Below are positions 55,150 through 64,000 of a stretch of DNA of 64,000 nt, one piece after another. The stretch's first letter is position 1; each line of letters starts with the position of its first letter. Under the pieces are notes generated by a model. It saw only the letters and a list, made by a program, of their open reading frames with translations. It did no database searches and was not told where the DNA came from. Both the position numbers and the translations under genes were made by a program. Source of the DNA: an uncultured Methylobacillus sp. (GTDB lineage Bacteria; Pseudomonadota; Gammaproteobacteria; Burkholderiales; Methylophilaceae); assembly GCA_903824575.1 (NCBI GenBank), contig CAIJXJ010000256.1, positions 1 through 64,000 of the forward strand. The letters are read 5' to 3'.

Positions 55150-57519
55150 TCAGGTTTTTGATCCCAGTCGCTGCCAGGTGGATACCACGGTGTCTGGATT
55201 GAGTGAGATGGAGGTGATGCCCTGGTCCATCAGCCATTCGGCCAGATCTGGATGGTCGGATGGCCCCTGGCCGCAGATGCCGACGTATTTGTCGAGACGG
55301 ATGCAGGCCGCTATGGCCATAGCCAGCAAGGCCTTGACCGCTGGGTTTCTTTCGTCGAATGCGGACGCCACCAGAGCTGAATCGCGGTCCAGGCCTAGCG
55401 TCAACTGGGTCAGGTCGTTGGAGCCGATGGAGAAGCCGTCGAACAGTTGCAGGAAATCCTCGGCCAAAAGTGCGTTGGATGGAATTTCGCACATCATGAT
55501 CAGTCGCAAATCCTTGTCACCGCGTCTCAAGCCATTTTTTGCCAGCACCTCGACCACGGCTTGCGCTTCTGCCACGGTGCGCACGAATGGGATCATTACC
55601 TCGACATTGGTGAGGCCGATTTCCTCGCGCACGCGGCGCATGGCGATGCATTCCAGCTCGAAGCAGTCGCGGAACTCGGGCGATGCATAGCGCGAGGCAC
55701 CGCGGAAGCCCAGCATGGGATTTTCTTCGTCCGGTTCAAAAATGTCGCCGCCGATCAGCTTTTTGTATTCATTGGACTTGAAATCCGACATGCGAACGAT
55801 CACCGGTTTTGGCCAGAATGCAGCGCCAATGGTAGCAATGCCTTCGGTTAGTTTCTCGATGTAGAACTCGCGGGCACTGGCGTAGCCACGCGAACGACGC
55901 TCGATTTCCTCGCGTACGCTTTCCCGGGTCTTGCTGCTATCCAGGATGGCTTTGGGGTGAATGCCTATCATGTTGTTGATGACGAATTCCAGCCGTGCCA
56001 GACCTACGCCCTCGTTCGGCAGTTGGGCAAAGCTGAAGGCTAGGTCCGGGTTGCCGACATTCATCATGATCTTGGTCTTGATCTGCGGCATGGCCTTGGT
56101 GCGGGTGGTGGTGACCTCAAATTCCAGCGCCCCCTTGTAGATGTAGCCAGTGTCGCCTTCGGCGCACGATACCGTGACCGCTTCCCCATTGGTGAGGGTT
56201 TCGGTGGCACTACCGCAACCGACCACCGCAGGGACACCCAGTTCACGCGCGATAATGGCAGCGTGACAGGTCCTGCCACCACGATTGGTGACGATGGCGG
56301 CAGCCTTCTTCATCACCGGTTCCCAATCGGGGTCGGTCATGTCGGTGACCAGAATGTCGCCAGCCTCGACCAGATGCATATCGCGTGCAGACTGAATGAC
56401 GCGTACCGGTCCAGATCCTATCTTCTGGCCGATGGCGCGACCGGTGGCGAGCACCTTGCCATGCTGCTTGAGGGTATAGCTTTGCGACACGCCGATGCTT
56501 GCCTGTGACTTCACCGTTTCCGGGCGTGCTTGCAGGATGTACAGCTTGCCATCAATACCATCGCGTCCCCATTCGATGTCCATGGCAGCGCCGTAGTGCT
56601 GCTCGATGATGACGGCATAGCGCGCCAGTTCAAGCACCTCGGCATCGGTCAGGGAGAAACGATGGCGATCTGCCTCGGAAGTATCTACTGTCTCGGTGGA
56701 GCGTCCCGCCTTGCGTCCGTCGGTGAAGATCATCTTCTATAACTTGGAGCCCAGATTGCGCCGTACGATGGCTGGTTTCCCCTGTTCCAGCAAGGGTTTA
56801 TGCACGTAGAACTCGTCCGGGTTGACCGCGCCCTGGACCACGGTTTCCCCCAGACCCCAGGCTGCCGTAATGAATACCACGTTTTCGAAGCCGGATTCAG
56901 TGTCAATCGTAAACATCACGCCTGACGCCCCGGTGTCGCTCCTGACCATCCTCTGGATGCCGGCAGACAGTGCCACGTCGGCATGCACAAAGCCCTTGTG
57001 CACGCGATAGGAAATGGCGCGGTCGTTATAAAGTGAAGCGAACACCTCTTTTATTGCATGCAGGATATGGTCCAGGCCATGAATATTGAGAAAGGTTTCC
57101 TGTTGGCCGGCAAAGGAGGCGTCAGGCAAGTCTTCGGCAGTGGCGGAGGAGCGCACGGCGAAGGTGGCGCCATCTTCCGAGTCGCCCACCAGTCGGTGAT
57201 AGTAGTCGCTGATTTCCTGGATCAGTTGCTCCTGGAATGGGGTGTCCATGATCCATTGCCGGATCTTTCGCCCGCAGTCGGCCAGCGCCGTGAGGTCCTC
57301 GATGTTAAGTCTGTCCAGTTCCGAGTTGATGCGTGTCGCCAGGCCACTTTGAGCCAGAAAGTCGCGGTAGGCATCGGCCGTGGTGGCAAAGCCACCGGGC
57401 ACGCGCACGCCAAGCTGCGTCAGATGCTGGATCATCTCGCCCAAGGACGCGTTCTTGCCGCCGACTTCAGGGACATCGTTGATGCCGAGTTGCTCAAAGG
57501 AAATGACGTAGTTGGACAT
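55150..57519 (-). pseudogene. ppsA: Phosphoenolpyruvate synthase gene with in-frame TAG stop
   Basis: One continuous frame of about 788 sense codons matches PpsA. It begins [23 protein letters not shown] (ATP-binding domain) and reads to [13 protein letters not shown] (57-minus strand, plus coordinates 56737-56739) then interrupts it, and the same frame continues [17 protein letters not shown]. The rest includes the phosphohistidine loop [21 protein letters not shown] and the PEP-binding barrel ending [19 protein letters not shown]. The replaced residue is most simply a Gln (CAG). PpsA makes PEP from pyruvate in gluconeogenesis. Restart at the ATG two codons later would give a protein without the nucleotide-binding domain. 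Confidence 0.92.
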
Positions 57520-57601
57520 GTTGCCTCCTCTATTTTCTGGTAATCGGCGTTCTGCCGAAAATGCGGACGATGGTCGAAGCGCGTTGCATCAATTCATCCT
57601 C

Positions 57602-59500
57602 TTACTTCTTGCTCTCCAGTGCAGCCCAGCGTTCCATAGCCTGTTCCATCTCGGTTTCCAGCAGAGCCAGGCTGGTTTGCAGTAGCTTGACCCGCTGCGG
57701 GTCGTCGCGATAAATGTCGGGACTTGCCAGCGCCGCGTTGATGATATTCTGCTCGGTTTCCAGTGCCTCTATGCGGTCTGGCAGTGCTTCCAGTTCACGC
57801 TGCTCGGAAAAGCTCAATTTCGTTTTGGCAGGTTTGGCGGCGGCCCTTGAGGTCGCCTCGGCTGGAGGTTTTGTTGTTTGCGCCAGTGTCGCCGCGCGCT
57901 GATCGGAAAAACGTTTCCAGTCATCATAGCCGCCGCCGAACTCAATCAATTCGCCATTGCCTTCAAACGAGATGATCTGGGTCACGGTGTTTTCCAGGAA
58001 TGCCCGGTCGTGGCTGACCAAGAACAGCGTGCCGCTAAAATCCTGTAGTAACACTTCCAGCAATTCCAGCGTGTCGATGTCGAGATCGTTGGTCGGTTCG
58101 TCCAGCACCAGTACATTGGCAGGTCGGGCGAACAGGCGCGCCAGCAGCAACCGATTGCGTTCGCCGCCGGACAACGATTTGACCGGCGCTCGCGAGCGTT
58201 GAGGCGGAAATAGGAAGTCTTCCAGATAGCTGATGACGTGCTTTCTCTCATTGCCGATTTCGACAAAGTCAGAGCCGGGGCTGATGGTGTCGGCCAAGGT
58301 CGCTTCCTCATCGAGCTGTTCGCGTAACTGATCGAAATAGGCGACGTTGAGGGTGGTGCCCCGTTTGATTTCCCCGCCGTCGGCTTCCAGTTCACCCAGG
58401 ATGAGCTTCAGCAGTGTGGATTTTCCGGCGCCATTGGGGCCTAACAGGCCGATGCGGTCGCCACGCATGATGCGGGTGGAGAAATCCTTGATGATGACGC
58501 GGCCATCGAAAGACTTGTTGACATGTTCCAGTTCGGCGACCAGCTTGCCGGAGCGCTCGCCGGCGTCCAGCGTCAAGCGCACATTGCCTTGCCGCGCACG
58601 ACGCGCGGCACGCTCCAGGCGCAGGCGTTCCAGGTTGCGCACGCGCCCCTCGTTGCGTACGCGCCGCGCCTTGACGCCCTGGCGGATCCAAGCTTCTTCC
58701 TGCGCCAACACCTTGTCGAACTTGGCGGCGTGTACGGCCTCGACTCCCAGCAGCTCTTCCTTCTTGATCTGGTAACTGGCGTAGTTGCCCTTGAATTCGG
58801 TGATGTGGCCACGGTCGAGTTCGATGATACGGGTGGCCAGTCGATCGAGGAAGCGTCTATCGTGGGTGATGAACAGGAGTGCGCCCTTGTAGTCGAGCAG
58901 CATGTTTTCCAGCCATTCGATGGCGGCAAAATCAAGATGATTGGTAGGCTCGTCCAACAGCAACACTTCGGGTTCAGCTACCAAGCCGCGCGCCAGTGCT
59001 ACGCGCTTTCTCCAGCCGCCGGACAGCGTGGCAACCGGGGTGTCCGCTGATAGCTCAAGGCGCGATAGCACGGTTTCGATGCGGGCCTGTACCGCCCAGC
59101 CGTTCTGGGATTCGAGTTCGTGTTGCAATATTTCCATGCGCTCCATCAGCGCCACCATGTCTGCTCCTGACTCGCCCATGTCATGGGTGACAGCATGGTA
59201 ATCGAGCAGTACTTGGCACAGGGTGCCGACGCCTTCTGCCACGGCTTCATAGACGGTATGGGTGGGATCGAGTGGCGGTTCCTGCGGCACGTAGGCAAGA
59301 CGGATGCCTGGGGCACGCCACAGCGTGCCGTCGTCCAGTTTGGATTCTGCCGCCATAATTTTAAGCAGGCTGGACTTGCCGGTGCCGTTGCGGCCGATCA
59401 GCCCGACCCGTTCATTGGGGTCTAGCAGAAAGCTGGCATGGTCGAGCAGTGGCGTGAGGCCATAGGCCAGTGAGGCATTTTCGAGTGTAATGTAGGGCAT
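57602..59500 (-). CDS. uup: ABC-F ATPase Uup
   Basis: A 632-residue soluble protein with two ABC domains. Walker A: VGLIGRNGTGKSSLLK and IGLLGPNGAGKSTLLK. Signatures: TLSGGWRKRVALARGL and SLSGGERNRLLLARLF. Both Walker B motifs end LDEPTNHLDF/LDEPTNDLDI. The C-terminal coiled coil (KLSFSEQRELEALPDRIEAL to the end) is typical for Uup and binds DNA or RNA; Uup acts on ribosomes and affects precise transposon excision. Another ABC-F gene, ettA, lies at the window end. The gene appears monocistronic. Confidence 0.94.
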   Translation of the reverse strand: MPYITLENASLAYGLTPLLDHASFLLDPNERVGLIGRNGTGKSSLLKIMAAESKLDDGTLWRAPGIRLAYVPQEPPLDPTHTVYEAVAEGVGTLCQVLLDYHAVTHDMGESGADMVALMERMEILQHELESQNGWAVQARIETVLSRLELSADTPVATLSGGWRKRVALARGLVAEPEVLLLDEPTNHLDFAAIEWLENMLLDYKGALLFITHDRRFLDRLATRIIELDRGHITEFKGNYASYQIKKEELLGVEAVHAAKFDKVLAQEEAWIRQGVKARRVRNEGRVRNLERLRLERAARRARQGNVRLTLDAGERSGKLVAELEHVNKSFDGRVIIKDFSTRIMRGDRIGLLGPNGAGKSTLLKLILGELEADGGEIKRGTTLNVAYFDQLREQLDEEATLADTISPGSDFVEIGNERKHVISYLEDFLFPPQRSRAPVKSLSGGERNRLLLARLFARPANVLVLDEPTNDLDIDTLELLEVLLQDFSGTLFLVSHDRAFLENTVTQIISFEGNGELIEFGGGYDDWKRFSDQRAATLAQTTKPPAEATSRAAAKPAKTKLSFSEQRELEALPDRIEALETEQNIINAALASPDIYRDDPQRVKLLQTSLALLETEMEQAMERWAALESKK

Positions 59501-59829
59501 ACCGTTATTTTAACAGGCGTGCTCATCGAACAATGGAGAATGTCATGACGGATTTTTTCTGGGGCGGTTGGAGCCGGTACTGATTTTCATTTTATGGGCT
59601 TGAGTGGCTCTGCTTTTGCTAAATTTGCTCCTGTAGTTGCTGCTTCGGTGGTAAAGCTGGGCGATGACCATCCGGTCGAGCTCGGATTCAAGCATGGACC
59701 GGCCGCCTTTCAGAACAGTTCAATGTCGCCGCCTGGTTGTTGTTCGCGCTTGCTGGCCATGGAAGATGACGAGGGCCTTTTGCTCGTCAAGTGTTTCCTG
59801 CAAAAAGAAATGCGGGGGCTGCTCTGATT
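59501..59829. other. Intergenic gap with no convincing gene
   Basis: About 330 bp between uup and rep. A plus-strand frame of 77 codons (59594-59827) has no family resemblance and no clear ribosome-binding site. An ATG at 59545 opens only 12 codons. No hairpins or repeats were recognised. Confidence 0.5.
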
Positions 59830-61818
59830 TTATTTGCCAGCAAGCATCGCCCGGATATTCGCCATGCGCTCCTTGCCATGCTCTTTGGCGGCAGCCGGGT
59901 CGGCGCCCGGCATGCCACTGGTGCGTACATCGTCGGCCGGCAGTTCCATGATGAAGCGACTGGGTTCGCAGCTTTCAGTCTCGCCCGCGCGCTTGCGCTT
60001 GCGACACCAGGAAATATGCAGGGAACGCTCCGCCCGGGTGATGCCCACATACATCAGGCGACGTTCTTCCTCGATTCGGTCGTTATCCACCGATTCACGG
60101 TGTGGCAAAATGCCTTCTTCCACGCCGATCAGGAATACATGGCCGAATTCCAGCCCCTTGGCGGCGTGCAGGGTAGACAGCTTGACCGCGTCGACTTCTT
60201 CCTCGCGCGACTCCAGCATGCTCATCAATGCTACGGTTTGGGTCAGTTGCAGCAGATTGGCCTCGTCCGCCTCGCCCTTGCGAGTCAGCCAGCCGATGAA
60301 GTCCAGCACGTTCTTCCATTTGCCCTCGGCCGCACGCGGTTCTTCCGAGTCGTACAGGAACATCTCATACTGAATCGCGCCCAGCAGGTCGTTCAACACC
60401 TCGCCAGCCGGATCCCGCACCGCGCGCTCCTGCATGCGTTGTATGAACTGGCAGAAGGTAAGCAGGTCTTCCAGCTGCTTGGCGCCGACTTGTTGCTGGA
60501 ATTCGCCCTCGAAGGCAGCCTCAAACAAGGATTGGTGGCGGCTGGCAGAGTATTCACCCAAACGCTCCAGCGTGGTGTTGCCTATGCCCTTCTTGGGCGT
60601 CGTTGCCGCGCGGATGAAGGCCGGATCGTCGTCCTCGTTGGCAATCAGGCGCAAATAACTGATCAGGTCCTTGATCTCGGCCTTGTCAAAGAAGGACTGT
60701 CCACCGGAAACGGTGTAGGGTACTTTGTGCTCGCGCAGCTTCTCTTCCAGCGGGCGTGACTGGTGATTGCCGCGATAGAGCACGGCGTAGTCAGCAAAGC
60801 GGCTCTTATGCTCGAATCTGTGCGCCATCAGCTTCATGACCACGGCCTCGGCCTCGTGGTTCTCATCGCGCATGGAACTGACAGCGATCATGTCGCCGGT
60901 GCCGTGTTCACTCCACAACTTCTTGTCGAACAGTTTTGGGTTGTTGGCGATGACCTGGTTGGCGGCGCGCAAAATCCGCACCGTCGAGCGGTAATTCTGT
61001 TCCAGTTTGATGACTTTTAGCCTGGGAAAATCCTCGGTCAGCTGTCGCAGATTTTCGACATCCGCCCCACGCCAGCCGTAGATCGCCTGGTCATCGTCAC
61101 CGACGGCGGTGAAGCGTCCTTCCACCCCGGTCAGCAGCCTGACCAGCGAATACTGGCAGGCGTTGGTGTCCTGATATTCGTCGATCAGGAGATATTTGAG
61201 CTTCCTTTGCCACTTGTCCAGCGCTTCCGGATGTTGCTGCAGCAATTCCACAGGTAGCCGGATCAAGTCATCGAAATCGACTGCCTGATAGGCCTTCAGG
61301 GTCTGCTGATAGAGCTGGTAGATTTTTGCCGCAGCAAGTGTCAGTTCTTCATCGGCCTGGATTAATGCCTGATCAGGATTCATACGCGCATTCTTCCAGC
61401 CAGATATCTGCCACTGCGTTTTTTTCAACAGTTTCTTGTCGGTGGTGGCCAGGATGTCGCCCAGGATCTTGAAGCTGTCGGAGGAATCCAGGATGGAGAA
61501 CTGTGGCTTGTAGCCGAGGAGTTTCGCCTCCTGGCGCAACATCGTGAGTCCCAGCGAGTGGAAGGTAGTCACCGTCAGGCCGCGACTTGCACGGCTCTCC
61601 AGTTGAGAGGCGACGCGTTCTTGCATCTCCTTTGCCGCCTTGTTGGTAAAGGTGATGGCCGCGATTTCTTTTGGTGCGTAGCCACAGTTCTGGATCAGAT
61701 GCACGATCTTGTGGGTGATGACGCGCGTCTTGCCGCTGCCCGCACCGGCTAGCACCAGCAGCGGCCCATCCAGATATTTGACGGCTTCGCGCTGGGGAGA
61801 ATTGAGTTTGGAGAGCAT
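59830..61818 (-). CDS. rep: ATP-dependent DNA helicase Rep
   Basis: A 662-residue SF1A helicase of the Rep/UvrD/PcrA group. It starts LSKLNSPQREAVKYLDGPLLVLAGAGSGKTRVI (Q motif and Walker A). Later motifs: LLIDEYQDTNACQYSL (II), VGDDDQAIYGWRGADVENL (III), LEQNYRSTVRIL (IV), LSTLHAAKGLEFGHVFLIG (V) and RRLMYVGITRAERSLHIS (VI). The features RLPVELLQQHP and YTVSGGQSFFDKAEIKDL favour Rep over UvrD. The start at 61818 is chosen because family homology begins there. It is divergent from the abrB-doc module. Confidence 0.94.
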   Translation of the reverse strand: MLSKLNSPQREAVKYLDGPLLVLAGAGSGKTRVITHKIVHLIQNCGYAPKEIAAITFTNKAAKEMQERVASQLESRASRGLTVTTFHSLGLTMLRQEAKLLGYKPQFSILDSSDSFKILGDILATTDKKLLKKTQWQISGWKNARMNPDQALIQADEELTLAAAKIYQLYQQTLKAYQAVDFDDLIRLPVELLQQHPEALDKWQRKLKYLLIDEYQDTNACQYSLVRLLTGVEGRFTAVGDDDQAIYGWRGADVENLRQLTEDFPRLKVIKLEQNYRSTVRILRAANQVIANNPKLFDKKLWSEHGTGDMIAVSSMRDENHEAEAVVMKLMAHRFEHKSRFADYAVLYRGNHQSRPLEEKLREHKVPYTVSGGQSFFDKAEIKDLISYLRLIANEDDDPAFIRAATTPKKGIGNTTLERLGEYSASRHQSLFEAAFEGEFQQQVGAKQLEDLLTFCQFIQRMQERAVRDPAGEVLNDLLGAIQYEMFLYDSEEPRAAEGKWKNVLDFIGWLTRKGEADEANLLQLTQTVALMSMLESREEEVDAVKLSTLHAAKGLEFGHVFLIGVEEGILPHRESVDNDRIEEERRLMYVGITRAERSLHISWCRKRKRAGETESCEPSRFIMELPADDVRTSGMPGADPAAAKEHGKERMANIRAMLAGK

Positions 61819-61940
61819 GAGGGCGGCAAGTTTACAGTGACACGCTTGAGCCGTCACTTTTGATTAACGGTTGAATTTTGACCGGGCTGCGAGATTGCCT
61901 GGCAGCCAAGTCCTGCCGGTTGAAAAATCAATTTGGTCCC

Positions 61941-61982
61941 TTGACTGCTAACCAGAATGGATTATTATAACAATTGTTATAA
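61941..61982 (+). promoter_or_regulatory. Promoter and 18-bp palindromic operator of abrB-doc
   Basis: TTGACT (61941-61946) and TTATAA (61965-61970) are 18 bp apart. The perfect palindrome TTATAACAATTGTTATAA (61965-61982) covers the -10 and is followed by the GGAG ribosome-binding site at 61987. Autoregulation by the AbrB-type antitoxin is the likely purpose. Confidence 0.7.
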
Positions 61983-61995
61983 CTTGGAGCACTTC

Positions 61996-62220
61996 ATGCA
62001 AGCCCTCAAACTCATCCAAATTGGCAATTCTGTAGGTCTCATCCTGCCCAAGGAAGTGTTGGCACGCCTCAAGCTGGCAAAAGGCGATACTGTTTATCTC
62101 ACCGATGCACCGGGTGGCGTTAATATTTCACCGTACGATCAGGAATTTTCTAATCAGATGGACTTGGCGCGCCAGATCATGAAGGAGCATCGCGACGTTC
62201 TGCGGGAGTTGGCCAAGTGA
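61996..62220 (+). CDS. AbrB/MazE-type antitoxin
   Basis: A 74-residue swapped-hairpin DNA-binding protein. QALKLIQIGNSVGLILPKEVLARLKLAKGDTVYLTDAPGG is the AbrB/SpoVT fold signature, followed by a helical toxin-binding tail (FSNQMDLARQIMKEHRDVLREL). The start at 61996 has GGAG nine bases upstream; a longer frame from 61957 would run through the operator palindrome and is rejected. Its stop overlaps the GTG of the Doc toxin (GTGA). Confidence 0.88.
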   Translation: MQALKLIQIGNSVGLILPKEVLARLKLAKGDTVYLTDAPGGVNISPYDQEFSNQMDLARQIMKEHRDVLRELAK

Positions 62221-62615
62221 GCTCTGCAAACCAGTCTTGGATATGGATCAATCCATGGGTGTTGATGGCGGCGCATGATGAGCAATTGGCTGAACATGGG
62301 GGTGCTTCAGGTGTGCGCGATGCCGGTTTGTTTGAGTCGGCATTGGCCAGGTCACAACAATTGGCGGCCTATGGCGAGCCTGATATTGCCGACCTCGCCG
62401 CTTCGTACGGTGTAGGCCTGGTGAAGAATCACCCGTTTGTCGATGGTAATGAACGTACTGCGTTTGTCGCAGTGCAGTTATTTCTTGTCCTAAATGGTTG
62501 TCAGATCCAAGCCGGCGCATCAGAGCATGTCTTGACCATGCTGGCGGTCGCCTCCGGTGACATCGACGAGGTCAGCTTCGCCGCCTGGATACGAGGCCAT
62601 ATTCCAGCCCGCTGA
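62217..62615 (+). CDS. doc: Doc-family toxin (Fic fold)
   Basis: A 132-residue protein. The Fic/Doc active motif is KNHPFVDGNERTAFVA (HPFVDGNER), with a Gly where the phage P1 Doc protein has Ala. GGASGVRDAGLFESALARSQQLAAYGEPDIADLAASYG is the characteristic lead-in. Doc phosphorylates elongation factor Tu and halts translation. The GTG start overlaps the antitoxin stop by four bases. The pairing of Doc with an AbrB-fold antitoxin, not Phd, is notable although known in other bacteria. The module looks intact. Confidence 0.9.
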   Translation: MSSANQSWIWINPWVLMAAHDEQLAEHGGASGVRDAGLFESALARSQQLAAYGEPDIADLAASYGVGLVKNHPFVDGNERTAFVAVQLFLVLNGCQIQAGASEHVLTMLAVASGDIDEVSFAAWIRGHIPAR

Positions 62616-62706
62616 CGCTCATTTGCGCCTGTTACTGGTGCATGACCTCCCAAAATAGTGCGGCTTAGGATAAGCTTCGCCCTTTGAAAATGAATGGTGA
62701 CGCAAC

Positions 62707-64000
62707 ATGGCGCAATACGTGATGTCTATGCTCCGCGTGAGCAAGATCGTTCCCCCCAAGCGGCAGATCATCAAGGATATTTCCCTGTCCTTTTTTCCTG
62801 GCGCCAAGATTGGCCTGCTGGGCCTGAACGGTTCCGGCAAGTCCACCGTACTGCGCATCATGGCGGGTGCAGACAAGGAATTCGAAGGCGAAGTGCAATG
62901 GCAGCCCGGCGTCTCCATCGGCTATCTGCCACAGGAGCCGGTGCTCGATCCAGCCAAGACTGTGCGCGAGGAAGTCGAATCTGCCATGGGCGCAGTGATG
63001 GAGGCCAAAACCAAGTTGGATGCCATCTACGCCGCCTACGCCGAACCAGATGCAGACTTTGACAAGCTGGCGGAAGAACAGGCCAAGTACGAGAACATCC
63101 TGGCGACTCAAGGTTCGGATTCCGAGACCCAACTGGAAATCGCAGCCGATGCCCTGCGCCTGCCGCCGTGGGATGCGCTGATAGGGCCGTTGTCCGGTGG
63201 CGAGAAGCGTCGCGTGGCGCTGTGCAAGTTATTATTGTCCCGTCCCGACATGCTGCTTCTGGACGAGCCGACCAATCACCTCGATGCTGAGTCGGTGGAA
63301 TGGTTGGAGCAGTTTCTGGTGCGCTTCCCCGGCACTGTGGTGGCGGTGACTCATGATCGATATTTTCTGGACAATGCCGCCGAGTGGATTCTGGAACTCG
63401 ATCGAGGGCAGGGCATTCCTTGGAAGGGCAATTATTCCGACTGGCTGGAGCAGAAGGAAGCCCGACTGGAAACCGAAAACAAGCAGATCGACGCCCACAT
63501 GAAGGCGATGAAGACCGAGCTGGAATGGGTGCGACAGAATCCGAAGGCGCGTCAGGCCAAGTCCAAGGCGCGTCTGTCACGTTTTGAGGAACTCAATTCA
63601 GTCGAATATCAGAAGCGCAATGAGACCCATGAGTTGTTCATTCCTCCCGGCGAGCGCCTGGGTGACAAGGTGATTGAATTCAATAATGTCTCCAAGGCTT
63701 TCGGTGATCGCCTTCTGATCGACAATCTGTCCTTCAGTGTGCCACCGGGCGCTATTGTTGGCGTCATCGGCCCCAACGGCGCCGGCAAATCGACCTTGTT
63801 CAAGATGATCCAGGGCCGCGACACGCCGGACTCCGGCGAGATCGTGGTCGGTCCCACCGTCAATATTGCCGCAGTAGATCAGACGCGCGAAGGGCTGGAC
63901 GACAAACAGAGCGTGTTTGATTTTGTATCAAACGGCGCCGATATTTTGACCGTGGGTCGTTTCGAGATGTCTAGTCGCGCCTACATCGGCCGCTTCAACT
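62707..64000 (+). CDS. ettA: Energy-dependent translational throttle protein EttA (partial)
   Basis: An ABC-F protein running off the window end; 431 codons are visible of about 555 expected. It starts AQYVMSMLRVSKIVPPKRQIIKDIS. Walker A motifs are IGLLGLNGSGKSTVLR and VGVIGPNGAGKSTLFK; the first signature is LSGGEKRRVALCKLLL with LDEPTNHLDAESVEWLEQFL. The inter-domain linker (LEWVRQNPKARQAKSKARL, RFEEL) is the EttA P-site tRNA-interaction motif region. EttA gates the first steps of translation elongation in response to the ATP/ADP ratio. Confidence 0.95.
   Translation, partial: MAQYVMSMLRVSKIVPPKRQIIKDISLSFFPGAKIGLLGLNGSGKSTVLRIMAGADKEFEGEVQWQPGVSIGYLPQEPVLDPAKTVREEVESAMGAVMEAKTKLDAIYAAYAEPDADFDKLAEEQAKYENILATQGSDSETQLEIAADALRLPPWDALIGPLSGGEKRRVALCKLLLSRPDMLLLDEPTNHLDAESVEWLEQFLVRFPGTVVAVTHDRYFLDNAAEWILELDRGQGIPWKGNYSDWLEQKEARLETENKQIDAHMKAMKTELEWVRQNPKARQAKSKARLSRFEELNSVEYQKRNETHELFIPPGERLGDKVIEFNNVSKAFGDRLLIDNLSFSVPPGAIVGVIGPNGAGKSTLFKMIQGRDTPDSGEIVVGPTVNIAAVDQTREGLDDKQSVFDFVSNGADILTVGRFEMSSRAYIGRFN

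Noticed and set aside
56737-56739. TAG in ppsA as pyrrolysine or other recoded codon
   Set aside because: No pyl genes are in the window, PpsA is not a known recoded protein, and the position is best explained by a CAG to TAG change.
59545-59583. Twelve-codon frame MTDFFWGGWSRY resembling the start of a CcoP subunit
   Set aside because: Too short to support homology; no further cbb3 oxidase sequence follows.
59791-60759. 322-codon open frame antisense to rep
   Set aside because: Mirror frame of the Rep helicase coding sequence; no start signals or family resemblance.

Overview
The window looks like chromosome of a betaproteobacterium, most likely of the Nitrosomonadales (Gallionellaceae/Sulfuricellaceae-like). 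This is inferred from gene content and order: pyrG-kdsA-eno-ftsB, mfd-dedA, a yhdP/nitrilase/tldD block, a PQQ operon, an AmmeMemoRadiSam set and acs next to ppsA. No rRNA or other phylogenetic marker is present, so the placement is inference.

Region by region. 0-7.1 kb is an accessory islet. It holds parDE-like and HigBA-like toxin-antitoxin (TA) modules, a REP-associated IS200-like transposase surrounded by dispersed short repeats, two copies of the tail of a tyrosine recombinase gene, an AT-rich pair (small membrane protein plus a transglutaminase-like protein), a frameshifted papain-family protease and a decayed TumE/TumA module. 7.1-19.98 kb is core metabolism: acnB; a FadL-type porin with an acyl-CoA ligase; pqqBCDE without an adjacent pqqA; AmmeMemoRadiSam amrS/amrA/amrB; rdgC. 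20.0-21.1 kb is a three-gene TA-like operon with a frameshifted DUF4258-type toxin. 21.28-26.45 kb is a small remnant element inserted at tRNA-Val(CAC). It is bounded by a perfect 50-bp direct repeat and contains a broken integrase, the 5'-truncated end of a giant phage polyvalent protein and a small lipoprotein gene. 26.6-32.4 kb has a PRMT-like methyltransferase, a FliA-like sigma factor, then a tightly packed ferredoxin/ATP-grasp/TPR-glycosyltransferase operon of unknown purpose, and a divergent methyltransferase. 32.7-37 kb is pyrG (with an internal stop), kdsA, eno, ftsB. 37.5-42.4 kb has a proline-rich protein, a HigA with a remnant HigB, ygfZ/ygfX, a chemotaxis receptor and dedA. 42.4-64 kb is mfd, a DUF2934 protein, tldD, a nitrilase, yhdP, acs, ppsA (with an internal stop), uup, rep, an AbrB-Doc TA module and the start of ettA.

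Two themes stand out. First, two core metabolic genes, pyrG (essential CTP synthase) and ppsA, are each interrupted by one in-frame stop codon with perfectly continuing homology. Second, of six TA modules in 64 kb, three keep an intact antitoxin while the partner toxin is truncated or frameshifted. Three unrelated families of small palindromic repeats are also present: a RAYT-linked ACAAAAGGACA family and two GTAG-footed hairpin families. All reading is by eye; no database search was run.
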